Shown here piece by piece: positions 43,326-52,259 of a DNA stretch of 64,000 nt. The notes under the pieces are model-generated. The model worked only from the letters and a program-made list of their open reading frames with translations, searched no databases and had not been told where the DNA came from. The DNA lies in the NCBI RefSeq assembly GCF_000412675.1, contig NC_021505.1, forward strand, positions 5,388,501 to 5,452,500, in the 5' to 3' direction. Source of the stretch: Pseudomonas putida NBRC 14164 (lineage in GTDB: Bacteria > Pseudomonadota > Gammaproteobacteria > Pseudomonadales > Pseudomonadaceae). Numbering within the stretch: position 1 is the first letter of the stretch; every line of letters begins with the position of its first letter. A program made the translations under genes and the position numbers.

Positions 43326-43458
43326 ATCCGCGATTCGACGCCGGCCTTACTTTCTGCCTGAGCACCGACCTGCTATTAGCGCCCTTTCAACGATCCTGGT
43401 AGGAAGCCTGGTGGAGTAAAGGCATAGGCGGCCTCTTCGAGCCCGAAGCATCGAAATA
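43326..43458 (+). repeat. Dispersed ~120-base repeat, copy 2
   Basis: Begins ATCCGCGATTCGACGCCGGC and ends GCATAGGCGGCCTCTTCGAG-CCCGAAGCATCGAAAT. The ends match copy 1 closely; the middle is more diverged. Flanking 43155-43585 contains no supported gene. Confidence 0.6.
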
Positions 43459-43585
43459 AAATACCCGACAGCCGCGTCGCGTTTGCGCTGGCATCAGCTC
43501 CGTGAAAGCCTCAAGCCGTCATCCAAGCTTCCAGCTAGGGAGGCCTGTTGGTAGGCCTCACACCCCTTACCTGGGGAGGAGGTAC

Positions 43586-43816
43586 TCAGCCTTCCGGCGG
43601 ATGCGGATCATTGCCGTAGGAGTCTCGAGCTCGGATCTTGTTGTCCTTCCCGTGGATCAGCACCTCGCTTTTCTGATTGCGGGCAATCTCACGCGCAGCC
43701 TCAGCGGCCTCTTTCTGCGTTGGGTGATGAGAGGTGTCCCTGGTGTTGCCCTCCCCTAATACCGCCCACCCCTTATCCCGCTTTACTACGTGCTGATTTT
43801 TTCCTTTGCCTGCCAT
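43586..43816 (-). CDS. DUF2188 family small protein
   Basis: A 76-residue protein with the DUF2188 pattern NQHVVKRDKGWAVLGEGNTR, then HHPTQKEAAEAAREIARNQ, then SEVLIHGKDNKIRARDSYGN. The function of the family is unknown; it is frequent on mobile DNA. GAGGTGG lies five bases before the ATG at 43816, which supports this start over the longer frame to 43876. Confidence 0.85.
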   Translation of the reverse strand: MAGKGKNQHVVKRDKGWAVLGEGNTRDTSHHPTQKEAAEAAREIARNQKSEVLIHGKDNKIRARDSYGNDPHPPEG

Positions 43817-44105
43817 GTCCCACCTCGGTGTGTAGAGAATGTACTTGAAGCCTAGCAAGCGAAACGGAAAGCACAAGATGTACGCAAAAGTACAAATTGA
43901 AACACATCATATTGTGCTTGGCTGGAGCGCATGCGGTGCAGACGCCAGGCCTTTCGCAAAATGGTGGCAAGCTACTAGCCTATAGAAGCTAGGGATGAAC
44001 ACGGAGAGGCTAACGGAGCCAACTGTTCGTTCGTCTCACTACAGCCCGCATACGAATTCCGCGCCTATGACGGCGTCCCATGGTTGTCACAAGGACAAGA
44101 CACAC

Positions 44106-44852
44106 ATGAGCTCGATCAAGGAATACTACTTCGAGAAGCAGCAGGAAAATTGCATTGCATGGATTCGGGAACAGTATGGAATCGAGATAGATCCTGATGA
44201 GCCCCCCGAAGCGTGGGAGGATCTGGCCGGCGAGTACTCCGCCATGCTTGAGGCTGAGGAAGCCGAGTACCAATGGCTGAATCGGCATACCCACAGTGAG
44301 TTTTTCCTGCAATTCGCGAACGAGCTCGCGACGGCTTCCAGCTTGCTAAATGTAGGCACCTCCGCCGTCCACACCGATACCCTCAACAAGCTCGTCTACG
44401 CCCATATCATCACACTCATGGAGGCGTTGATCAGCTCGGTTGTGCGCCACTTGATCGTGAAGGATGCTCGGCTGCTGACCAACCTGGTCGCCGGGTATGG
44501 AAAGCTGAGCGCGAAGACCATCACCCTCAAGGAAATCGCAGAGCAACCTAAGGTAATGGAAAGCATCGCTCAACAGGCCCTGTCTGAGCTGACGTTTCAC
44601 AATGTCGCCACGATCAAGCAGATCCTGGATGCAATGTTCGCCGAGCACATGGACGGCTTGAAGATTGCCCCAATCGCACGTATCTGCAGCAAGCGTCATG
44701 ACATAGTCCATCGCAACGGCAAGACTGTAAGAGACGAACCGATTGACCTCACTGTGGAAGAGGTTCGTAACGCGATGCTCGTCGTTCGAGCTTTTGCTGA
44801 CGACCTACAGAACAGGATCAACAAGGCACTTGATGAGGGATCTGCGCTTTGA
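44106..44852 (+). CDS. RiboL-PSP-HEPN-type protein
   Basis: A 248-residue protein from the ATG at 44106 (AAGGA nine bases upstream). The C-terminal half is a helical bundle with the HEPN motif in CSKRHDIVHRNGKT (Arg-x4-His), characteristic of the RiboL-PSP-HEPN family of predicted RNases. The N-terminal ~60 residues are acidic. A related but frameshifted gene lies at 53764-54509. No obvious antitoxin gene is adjacent, and a defence role is inference. Confidence 0.7.
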   Translation: MSSIKEYYFEKQQENCIAWIREQYGIEIDPDEPPEAWEDLAGEYSAMLEAEEAEYQWLNRHTHSEFFLQFANELATASSLLNVGTSAVHTDTLNKLVYAHIITLMEALISSVVRHLIVKDARLLTNLVAGYGKLSAKTITLKEIAEQPKVMESIAQQALSELTFHNVATIKQILDAMFAEHMDGLKIAPIARICSKRHDIVHRNGKTVRDEPIDLTVEEVRNAMLVVRAFADDLQNRINKALDEGSAL

Positions 44853-45005
44853 AGGACAGGATGCCCTCACCTGATATGGCTTGCCATTGGATGCTGCGAG
44901 GGGGTAGTCGTCGAAAAAGGATTTTCCACCCCGTCCTGCCGGAAGCCCCTTCGGGAGAAACGATCAAGCAAGGGCGAGTTATGGCGATGGGATGGACGTA
45001 GGAGA

Positions 45006-45036
45006 AAGGCCCGGGAGTGACAATCGCACGGGCCTT
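45006..45036 (-). terminator. Hairpin terminator of the kinase operon
   Basis: On the minus strand AAGGCCCG and CGGGCCTT form an 8-bp stem followed by TTC. It lies just after the small gene ending at 45042, supporting a transcript 46688-45006. Confidence 0.6.
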
Positions 45037-45041
45037 GGTGA

Positions 45042-45227
45042 CTATCGGCGGTGATAGATGACTCGGGACTCGCCCAGAAGGTCATCCACGTCGACCAGCG
45101 GAACAGACGAGCGAACGCGACCAGAACTTGTCTGGCTGCGTCCTGTGGAAATCTGGGATCTGGTCAGGTAACCATCCCCTTCCTTCCTGCCTGTAGGCTT
45201 ACCACTCTGATGACATGAGGATTTCAT
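45042..45227 (-). CDS. Small protein, 61 residues, end of kinase operon
   Basis: The product MKSSCHQSGKPTGRKEGDGY.. is polar and ends VPLVDVDDLLGESRVIYHRR. It overlaps the 3' end of the kinase gene by 29 bases and is followed by a terminator hairpin. It looks coding but has no recognised relative; it could be a kinase substrate or immunity factor (speculative). Confidence 0.4.
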   Translation of the reverse strand: MKSSCHQSGKPTGRKEGDGYLTRSQISTGRSQTSSGRVRSSVPLVDVDDLLGESRVIYHRR

Positions 45228-46233
45228 GAATCCGCTCCGGGGTTACATTGTCTTCGCAGAGCTTGGGCTTCTTGCGATATGCGCCACCAGCCGTCTTTTT
45301 CGAGGCGACACACTGGCCATTATCGGCCACCTCTACCAAAAGCGATGTTCCATCCGACGAAATGCTTTCCCAGCGCTGGGCGTTCCCGTCTGTGGAAAAC
45401 CGCCAATCCAGACCCAAATCCTCGATTGACGACAACTCATTCAGTAGCTCCATCACTGATTGATACCGCTTGTCAGGGTCGAACTTCAAGCACTTCTTGA
45501 TAATGGTCTTCAGCTTTTTCGGGACATGGCGCGGCAGCTGAGTGAGGTCTGGATAGGTTTCTGTGCGCTGTGCACGAATAAGCTCGGCACCAAGCTTGTA
45601 GGAATCTCGCTGTCGCTGCAGGGATTCTAATCCCACAAGCAGGCGGTACAACGTCAGCCCGACTTGATAGATGTCTGCGCTGTTGTTGAAGTCCCGGGTA
45701 GCCGAGCTCTCGGGCGGAAGATGGAGACGGTAGGTGGCTTCGGGGGTAGCGAAGCCATCGTCATCCATATTCTTGGCGAACCCAAAATCTGACAGGAGTG
45801 CTTCATCTGTGTCAGAGATCAGGATGTTGTCAGGCTTGATGTCGAAATGGAGCAGCCCCTTGGAGTGAATGTTGTTGAGGCCGCTCAGGAATTGAATGGA
45901 GTAGCGTATGAGCTGTCTGCAGGTCAGCCCTTCCGCCTCTACTACCTGGTGAAGGGATCCTCTGCTGTAATACGGCATGGCGATGTATATGTTTTGAGCA
46001 TCCTTACAGGCGTAAAGCACCTGCACGACATTGGGGTGCACGCTCTTGTAAAGCAGCTGAGCCTCGAGCAGGAAACGCTCTTCGTTGAAACCATCAGTCT
46101 TGACTTGCTTCACAACCAGTTCGGCATCCAGATGTTCATCATGGACGACGTAGACCTCGGAGTTCTCACCATGCTCGCCGATTCGTTGCTTTTTCTGGAA
46201 CGAAACCTGGGCCGTTTGGTACGGAATCATCAT
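45199..46233 (-). CDS. Cytosolic Ser/Thr protein kinase
   Basis: A 344-residue Hanks-type kinase from the ATG at 46233 (AGGAG six bases upstream, overlapping the previous stop as ATGA). Motifs: glycine-rich loop IGEHGENSEVYVV (18-30), VAIK-like Lys42 in ELVVKQVK, catalytic loop HFDIKPDN (129-136, Phe for Arg, an RD-minus kinase), DFG at 149-151, PPES near 175. The C-terminal ~80 residues are a separate beta-rich domain with no membrane helix. It is coupled to the RNase H-fold gene upstream, suggesting a two- or three-protein system. Confidence 0.88.
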   Translation of the reverse strand: MMIPYQTAQVSFQKKQRIGEHGENSEVYVVHDEHLDAELVVKQVKTDGFNEERFLLEAQLLYKSVHPNVVQVLYACKDAQNIYIAMPYYSRGSLHQVVEAEGLTCRQLIRYSIQFLSGLNNIHSKGLLHFDIKPDNILISDTDEALLSDFGFAKNMDDDGFATPEATYRLHLPPESSATRDFNNSADIYQVGLTLYRLLVGLESLQRQRDSYKLGAELIRAQRTETYPDLTQLPRHVPKKLKTIIKKCLKFDPDKRYQSVMELLNELSSIEDLGLDWRFSTDGNAQRWESISSDGTSLLVEVADNGQCVASKKTAGGAYRKKPKLCEDNVTPERIHEILMSSEW

Positions 46234-46688
46234 CGGGTGGCTCCTACCGCAACGAGGATTGCCTCTCGGACAGCTTGAGCCTTGCCAGCTGGCCACCCAT
46301 CCACGTCGTCAAGATCAGTGTCGCACTTCACGATCGAAGCAAACTCCGCTGCGGTGATGCCGAGGCGCGCGCTGATGCTTGTCTTGCGTCCAACAAAGTA
46401 GCTTTTGATGCTGCTGCTTGCGAACGACTCCATGAACACGGCCTCCAGGTAGAGCCGATCAGCATCCTGGTTCTGAGAGTTGCCTTCTGCGACTCGGATG
46501 CCAGCTACATCAACCTCATACTCTCGAAGGATGTCGAGGATGCTGTGACGAGCAAACTTGAGTTGCTCTGGCTTGTTCAGGATCTGGGGGATGATCAACG
46601 ATTCGACGTTCAAGATTTGCTTCGCTTCATCGTCGTAGATGACGAACGTCGCCTTTTTAGGCTCAGCGCGTATTCCGAGTGATCGCAT
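46230..46688 (-). CDS. RNase H-fold (RuvC/DUF3010-like) protein paired with kinase
   Basis: A 152-residue protein from the ATG at 46688 (AGGGA before it). The opening strands MRSLGIRAEPKKATFVIYDD, the helix-strand IREYEVDVAGIRVAEGN and the segment DRLYLEAVFMESFASSSI resemble the RNase H/RuvC fold of DUF3010-type proteins, with an acidic residue at the end of strand 4. The first-strand Asp is replaced (IRAEP), so catalysis is uncertain. The stop overlaps the kinase start by 4 bases, so the two proteins are made together. Confidence 0.6.
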   Translation of the reverse strand: MRSLGIRAEPKKATFVIYDDEAKQILNVESLIIPQILNKPEQLKFARHSILDILREYEVDVAGIRVAEGNSQNQDADRLYLEAVFMESFASSSIKSYFVGRKTSISARLGITAAEFASIVKCDTDLDDVDGWPAGKAQAVREAILVAVGATR

Positions 46689-47065
46689 GGCTTTCCCTGC
46701 GTGAAGAGGTGTCGGTTGTGGTTCGAACACTAGCACCGCTGGCCAGTAGCGACCATACGTCGATGGAATCCTCCCAGATGACGGTCGACAGTCTCTTCAA
46801 GCCCGTAGCCTCGCATGCGTCCTCTATTGAGTGGGCGCCATCTATGCCGCCTTAACCGTACGTGCAAAGCCCCCTTGGACTCGCCCTCAAAAGGATTGCG
46901 GAGCCACCTAACGCTACATAGGCAACGCGAAGATCTGGAATGAAATCGACCCTGATTTAGTGGCCTATAGCCATTACCAGGTGCTATAACCTCGTATTGG
47001 TCAGGCCTCCGGTGGTGGGGCCTTTTGTAGGCAAATGATCTGCAGACGACTCTGCGCCAAGGACG
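46689..47065. other. Intergenic region upstream of divergent genes
   Basis: No gene is supported. A weak hairpin plus TTTT at 47003-47025 (AGGCC...GGCCT) lies 41 bases before the helicase gene, and a partial match to the dispersed repeat (TCTTCAAGCCCGTAGC) lies near 46793. Confidence 0.4.
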
Positions 47066-49354
47066 ATGATGGAACCCGTAATCTATACCAACCGCTTCAA
47101 CAGCTACCTGAGAAAGCTGAACAACATCGGTCAGAAAAAAATCGTACAGGCCGTTCGTGCGGCGATGACCGAAGCAGGTACGAACGGCTCGATCGAATCC
47201 TTACCTAGGACGAAGCATGGTGAGACCCGGTTGAAGAACGTCGAGAAATTTGATCTGCCGGACGCTTACAGACTCGTCGTTCAGCTGGTTGACGGTGTAA
47301 AGAAATCACGGGCATTCCTTTTCGTAGGCGCCCACGATGAGGCAGAAAGATGGCTCGACAGCCATCGAAACTACACCTGGGTGAAAAGCCCTACCGACGG
47401 CACGTTGAATTTCCTCCCGGTCACCTACGATGAGCTGCGTCACATCCCTGCCGACAGGCTCGATCTGGATAGCCCTGAAATCGACTTACTTTCCCCTCTG
47501 CTCCGCTACGTGCCTGAGACAGATTGGTCTAGGCTGCCCTGTACAGACGCTCAGAAAGAACTCGCAAAAAAGGTAACTGGCGAGCAGTACGAACAGGATG
47601 CTGCTGGCATCTTGGAAAAGCTAGATGCCCTCGGTGACTACGAGTCTGCAAGCCTGCTGTTTGACCTGTTGGTGCTGAGCCATGGCAAAGAGTGGGCTGA
47701 GGTCAACCAGCGCATGGGTATCCAGGGCCGCCCAGAGGCAATCGCCGACGAGAGCCTTCTGAATGAAATGCAGTCGATCATCAATGCCGAGCATTTTGTC
47801 ACGTTCGATGATGCGGGCCTTCTAGACGATTTCTTCAGTAAGAAAACCTTCTCTGAGTGGATGCTGTTCCTCCATCCAGAACAGAAAAAAATCGCTCAAC
47901 GCGAGTACCGTGGCCCTGCACGGCTACGTGGCGTTTCAGGTAGCGGCAAGACCTCGGTACTGGTTCACCGCGCGCGTTTCCTGGCGAAAAAATACAACCA
48001 GCCCGTGCTGCTGGTCACCTTAACTCAGAGCATGAGCAGCCTTCTTCAAAGGCTAGTTGAAGACCTGTGCGGGCATGAGCGTCATCTCATCCATACCAAA
48101 ACGATGAACTCGCTCGCACGAGACGTCAGCAGTGATTTGCACGGTCGCGCACAGTTATCACCCGAGGTGCAGTACCAACTCCTGAGCACCTGCATCATCA
48201 ACCTCAAAAGCGATCCTGGCTTCGCTAAGACACCGATGGCCTCGATGTCCGATCAAGAGCTTCGAAGCTTCCTCAAGGAAGAGTTCGATTATGTGCGAGG
48301 TCGCCTATGCCCTACCGACTTCAAGGCTTACCTAGACTCGTCCGTATTCCATCGCCGTGGCCGGTCTATTCCCCTCAATAAAGCCTCGCGTGAATTGATG
48401 GTACGGGCTGTTGAGACATACGTTGGTGGTGTAGAGGGCAACGGACTCATCGACCACGAACTGATCGTATCTCAAGCGATTGGCGCGCTAAACAATACGA
48501 ACGATCGAAAAGGCCAGTTCCGCTGCATCCTTATCGATGAGGTTCAGGATCTGACTGAGCTGGACGTCGTGTTGTTGAGCAAGCTGACAACTCCAGCTAG
48601 TGCGCGATTGGCTGACGTTGAAAACGGTTTGTTCCTAGCCGGAGACGGTGCTCAGAGCATCTATAAGCGCGGGTTTGCGCTCAAGCGGGCGGGCATCGAC
48701 GTTATCGGGCGAAGCGTTAGCCTCAAGAAAAACTACAGAAACACCCACGAAATTCTGACTGCCGCGTTCAATCTAGTGTCGCAATTTGAGTTCTCCGACA
48801 CTGATGAAGACGAAGTTCAAAAGCCTTCACTGCCCGATTTTGCTAAACGCCACGGCGAGCGTCCATTGCTGCTGCGGTGTGCCAACACTCATGATGAAGT
48901 CGAGGCCGTATCACGTCAGGTGTATGCGCTGCTCGCCATGGGGCAAACCGCAGGGCAGATCTGCGTGATCGCCCCTCAGAAATCTCTTCGCGAGGAAGTT
49001 CGAGCGGCACTGGAAGCCAAAGGCATTTCAAGCGCAGAGCTGAAGCAAGATGTTCATTACGAAAGCGACAATGTGAAGATCAGTACGATCGAATCGGCCA
49101 AAGGCCATGAGTTCGCAACCGTCCTGATTATGGGGTTGGTGGAAGGTGTTTTGCCACAGTCAAACATTCAGCCTCATGAGCTCGCTCGTGAAGCCTCAAG
49201 GCTTTACGTGGCTATGACTCGTGCTCGAGAGTCGCTCTTCATGACCTACAGCCCAAACGCGAGTTACCCTGCGTCTCGATTCATCCAAGCCATCGTTAAA
49301 GACTGCAACGAAGCCCGGTATCGCCAAGGTGAAATCCTCCCAGTGGAGGCCTGA
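47066..49354 (+). CDS. UvrD-family helicase with RelE/ParE-like N terminus
   Basis: A 762-residue protein. The first ~90 residues (MMEPVIYTNRFNSYLRKLNN, RTKHGETRLKNVEKFDL, YRLVVQLVDGVKKSRAFLFV) have the size and strand pattern of a RelE/ParE-type domain. Superfamily 1 helicase motifs follow: Walker A GVSGSGKTSVL (about 292), Walker B ILIDEVQDL, FLAGDGAQSIYKRGFA, VKISTIESAKGHEFATVLIM, and YVAMTRARESLFM. So it is an ATP-driven 3'-5' DNA helicase fused to a toxin-like fold. Helicases of this kind occur in defence islands. An in-frame ATG at 47069 is an equally good start. Confidence 0.82.
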   Translation: MMEPVIYTNRFNSYLRKLNNIGQKKIVQAVRAAMTEAGTNGSIESLPRTKHGETRLKNVEKFDLPDAYRLVVQLVDGVKKSRAFLFVGAHDEAERWLDSHRNYTWVKSPTDGTLNFLPVTYDELRHIPADRLDLDSPEIDLLSPLLRYVPETDWSRLPCTDAQKELAKKVTGEQYEQDAAGILEKLDALGDYESASLLFDLLVLSHGKEWAEVNQRMGIQGRPEAIADESLLNEMQSIINAEHFVTFDDAGLLDDFFSKKTFSEWMLFLHPEQKKIAQREYRGPARLRGVSGSGKTSVLVHRARFLAKKYNQPVLLVTLTQSMSSLLQRLVEDLCGHERHLIHTKTMNSLARDVSSDLHGRAQLSPEVQYQLLSTCIINLKSDPGFAKTPMASMSDQELRSFLKEEFDYVRGRLCPTDFKAYLDSSVFHRRGRSIPLNKASRELMVRAVETYVGGVEGNGLIDHELIVSQAIGALNNTNDRKGQFRCILIDEVQDLTELDVVLLSKLTTPASARLADVENGLFLAGDGAQSIYKRGFALKRAGIDVIGRSVSLKKNYRNTHEILTAAFNLVSQFEFSDTDEDEVQKPSLPDFAKRHGERPLLLRCANTHDEVEAVSRQVYALLAMGQTAGQICVIAPQKSLREEVRAALEAKGISSAELKQDVHYESDNVKISTIESAKGHEFATVLIMGLVEGVLPQSNIQPHELAREASRLYVAMTRARESLFMTYSPNASYPASRFIQAIVKDCNEARYRQGEILPVEA

Positions 49355-49400
49355 CCATGTAGCTTTTCGCCTCCACATTCGGGTTAGCAACCTGAATTGA

Positions 49401-49434
49401 AATCGCACTGCAGGGGCTGCCCTGCAGTGCGATT
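49401..49434 (+). terminator. Strong 15-bp hairpin after the helicase gene
   Basis: AATCGCACTGCAGGG and CCCTGCAGTGCGATT form a perfect 15-bp stem with a 4-base loop, 46 bases after the helicase stop. There is no T-run, so termination may need Rho or the stem alone. Confidence 0.6.
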
Positions 49435-49785
49435 CCCCTCAGTCTCGGACTGTCCGACGCCTCACAACCGTCCTTTTCAAAATTCTATTGTTGATTTTTC
49501 CCTTGGGTTGAATTGGAGCATGTGAGAGTCAGAAAATGGAACGGCCGGATTTCGCAAGCGGGCCTAGCCACACGCCGACGTTGATTGGCCCATAGGCGGC
49601 CACTTCGTGCCCGAAGCAGCGAAATTTACGCATCATGGAGACACCAACATCGTCAATCCACCTTCATTTGCCGCCCTAACCAGAGGCTTGTTCATTAGTC
49701 CTTGCGCCGCTTTGCAGAACATTCCCTAACGCGACTGTTGTGTGGCGTGCCGCATCCGCGAATCAGCACCGCAGCAGACACACCA
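49435..49785. other. Non-coding stretch with a repeat copy
   Basis: No gene is supported in this 350-base gap. It contains the partial repeat at 49591-49625. Confidence 0.5.
49591..49625 (+). repeat. Dispersed repeat, partial copy 3
   Basis: CATAGGCGGCCACTTCGTGC-CCGAAGCAGCGAAAT differs in only a few positions from 43423-43458. The upstream part of the 120-base unit is not recognisable here. Confidence 0.6.
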
Positions 49786-51093
49786 TCACCACCTACGCTT
49801 CTCCTCTCGTTCGACGATCTCCTTCACGTGCCTTTGAATTCGATCAATTAGATCTCCCCTGCCATCAGTGTCGGCAGTCAATGCGACACTTAAGATTCCC
49901 GGCTGACCGATAACTGCGGGCAACCGCCATACCTCGTAGCGAGTCACACCAGACTTCGTACTGGCAGGAAGTCTCGGGGTCGATCTGAGCAACGACCAAG
50001 CCTTGTTGCCCGAGTAAACCCCGGCCTTCTCCATGGCCTCCCAGTCCACCAACCACAATGGGTCAGTGACGGTTTTAAGCCTAGGCACGATCTCAGGAAT
50101 CAGGTAATCCCGAACGATATTGTCGAGGTCATGAAGGACATCCGGGGGCGTGTTTGGATTAGGACGAACGATGACCTCTAGACCCACAGCCACTTCCCAA
50201 GGGTCGAGGATCCACGCCCAGCGTTCCTTGAACGCCTGAACCTCAGCTGCGACGCGCTCTTTGAATAGTTTGGAGCTACCAGGAGCGATAGGCAGTTCAC
50301 CAAACTGAAGTCGGAGAATCGATCGTGAAATAAGGTTCGCCCAGTCACTGGCAGCGAAGCCATCTAGCTTGAGCTTGCTTAACGGATCTTCGTAAAGCCA
50401 GTTGAGCACCGAGATGCCCATACCAGCCTGGTTGAGAAGCGCTTGCTGCGCATTCACACGGGTGAGCTTCAAGTATGGCTCGTAGAGCTCGCCATAGTCG
50501 GCTCGTGACTTCGCCTCATTCTCAACCAACTTGCGGTAATCGCCTATCCAGTCGGTTGCCATATCTTCGCGATAGAGTGCTTCAAGGCTCAACTCATCCT
50601 TACGGCTGGCTTCAGCTGCAATCCTAAGCTCCTCAAGCATCACAGACAAAGGGGTCGCCTCTACATAAATGAACGGTTCGTTATTTCCGTGACGACAGGA
50701 AACCGATAGCACCTGAATCTGCTTATCGTCCTTGTACAGCAAGTGCTTTCGAGGCCACTGCACACTGGCCTCTTTCAGGCCAAACAGGTCGAGTAGGTTC
50801 TTCGCGATGGTATGTGCCTGGGGAGCATTCTTATCAGTGGTATTCAGCTGCAACTTCAGCGCGATGTCGCCCGTAAAGGCCTGCCGCTTGAAGCGCTTGA
50901 GGTGATCCACGATAGCCGACTGGAGCTCACACTTTTCGGCCTTTGGCATCTTCTTTGACTTTGGCTCAATGCCGTCAATCACGATTCTCACACGCCGACG
51001 CTCGCGCTTCTCGTGGACGGCCCTCCTACCAGCTTTGCTTTCCAGGAAGGCCTTAAACCTGTCCATCCTTCTACCGAACATCACGATAGGCAC
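49786..51093 (-). CDS. RusA-like Holliday-junction-resolvase-fold protein, 435 residues
   Basis: Two regions recall RusA. The first, about residues 35-155, has the strand-helix order and LLYKDDKQIQVLSVSCRHGN motif but lacks the D-x-D-N box (QAHTIAKNLLDLFG). The second, about 300-345, has DVLHDLDNIVRDYLIPEIV with an intact D-L-D-N. The protein could be a diverged or duplicated RusA fold; catalytic competence is uncertain. Starts at GTG 51093 or ATG 51081. It is monocistronic, about 250 bases from its neighbour. Confidence 0.5.
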   Translation of the reverse strand: MPIVMFGRRMDRFKAFLESKAGRRAVHEKRERRRVRIVIDGIEPKSKKMPKAEKCELQSAIVDHLKRFKRQAFTGDIALKLQLNTTDKNAPQAHTIAKNLLDLFGLKEASVQWPRKHLLYKDDKQIQVLSVSCRHGNNEPFIYVEATPLSVMLEELRIAAEASRKDELSLEALYREDMATDWIGDYRKLVENEAKSRADYGELYEPYLKLTRVNAQQALLNQAGMGISVLNWLYEDPLSKLKLDGFAASDWANLISRSILRLQFGELPIAPGSSKLFKERVAAEVQAFKERWAWILDPWEVAVGLEVIVRPNPNTPPDVLHDLDNIVRDYLIPEIVPRLKTVTDPLWLVDWEAMEKAGVYSGNKAWSLLRSTPRLPASTKSGVTRYEVWRLPAVIGQPGILSVALTADTDGRGDLIDRIQRHVKEIVEREEKRRW

Positions 51094-51350
51094 CTATGGA
51101 TTTCAAAGGCCACGATAATGTCAAAGAGCCATCCGCCCTCGCAAGCGCATAAGATGAGGACAGCGAGCCAACCGCCATAGGTACGACTCCAACGAAGGCT
51201 CCGTCACTCGCGCGGTCTGGATGGGGTATATCTGGCACACTCTTCAGGCTGCTTACGACCTTACCGAACCGTTGGCCGGAATGCATGGCGCACAAGTGAG
51301 TAATCGACTAGATAAGAAATAATCACACACCAACGAGACAGGAGGTGGCT

Positions 51351-51617
51351 ATGGCTTTAGGTCGAATTTTTAGAGCGGAACGAGAGCTGCGTGCCGACGA
51401 TCGGCGAAAACGCTACGAAATATCTGATGAAGAGCTCACTATGGAAATCGCTTTGGGGCTTCCGGGAGAGGATCGATTGAGCGCAATAGTTACCGCTGCC
51501 GGGATGCTCCGGCAGGTCAGAACGATCAACGATGGGGGTACGCCTGTTGCTGATGCCGTGGACGCCATCATGGCGCGCAGACGTGGCAATCAGCCCGACG
51601 ACCCACTCATCTGCTGA
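51351..51617 (+). CDS. Small hypothetical protein, 88 residues
   Basis: GGAGG lies five bases before the ATG at 51351, an excellent initiation site. The product MALGRIFRAERELRADDRRK.. is helical and charged (DEELTMEIALGLPGEDRLSA). It is convergent with the MvaT-family gene across a hairpin. The family is not recognised. Confidence 0.6.
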   Translation: MALGRIFRAERELRADDRRKRYEISDEELTMEIALGLPGEDRLSAIVTAAGMLRQVRTINDGGTPVADAVDAIMARRRGNQPDDPLIC

Positions 51618-51630
51618 GGAGCACATCAAA

Positions 51631-51660
51631 CCACGCTGCGAACGGTAGCTCGCAGCGTGG
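51631..51660. terminator. Bidirectional hairpin between convergent genes
   Basis: CCACGCTGCGA and TCGCAGCGTGG form a perfect 11-bp stem with an 8-base loop, between the stops at 51617 (plus) and 51684 (minus). Confidence 0.7.
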
Positions 51661-51683
51661 TAATCAAGAGACAGGCGAAGAGC

Positions 51684-52049
51684 TTACTGGCGCCAGGACT
51701 CTACAACTTCAGAGCCATGCTCAGCCTTCCAGGCCTTTAGCACCGCGTGGTTACCACCTTTGGTCTGTACCAATTCACCATTGTGCGGATTCTTGTAAAC
51801 CTTCACTTCCCTTGGCTTGCGGGAGCTTTTCTCTACCGCTGCTGGTGTCTGATGACGGCCATGAGCGTGGGGATCCAAAATGCCAATTACTTCGCGGAGA
51901 CTGAAACCATACTCACCAAGCAGAGCACGGAGTTTATTTTCAAAATCCATTTCAGCCTGGATAGCGCCATCACTTTTCATGGCTTCCAGTTCAGCGAGTT
52001 GCTGAGCGAGTTGCTGCTCAAGGCGACGGTATTCTGCGAGGCGCGACAT
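51684..52049 (-). CDS. MvaT-family H-NS-like nucleoid protein
   Basis: A 121-residue MvaT/TurB-type protein from the ATG at 52049. The N-terminal coiled-coil oligomerisation region MSRLAEYRRLEQQLAQQLAE leads to a linker and the C-terminal DNA-binding motif VKVYKNPHNGELVQTKGGNH..LKAWK...VVESW. MvaT proteins silence AT-rich acquired DNA in pseudomonads. Island- or plasmid-borne members (such as Pmr) modulate host silencing and reduce the cost of carriage. This copy likely does so for element 2. Confidence 0.92.
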   Translation of the reverse strand: MSRLAEYRRLEQQLAQQLAELEAMKSDGAIQAEMDFENKLRALLGEYGFSLREVIGILDPHAHGRHQTPAAVEKSSRKPREVKVYKNPHNGELVQTKGGNHAVLKAWKAEHGSEVVESWRQ

Positions 52050-52259
52050 TTTTAGCATTCCTGAATGGTTGATCGCCTAAGAGTACATTTTGTTTTTACT
52101 CACCTGCTAGACCAAGGAGAAAGAAAAAGTCATGGACATACCCGGCTCCCAAGCTCACACCAGTCGTAGCGGAGGAATGCTCGGACAAATGACCCTTTAG
52201 ATCGTGTGTCTCTTCTTTCACCTTATTTTCACGCCGGCTAGGGCAGTCTCTCGTTATCC

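Noticed and set aside
47003..47025. Hairpin plus T-run as a terminator upstream of the helicase gene
   Set aside because: The stem is only about 5 bp, with no gene ending nearby on the plus strand. It could be an attenuator, but the support is too thin to list.
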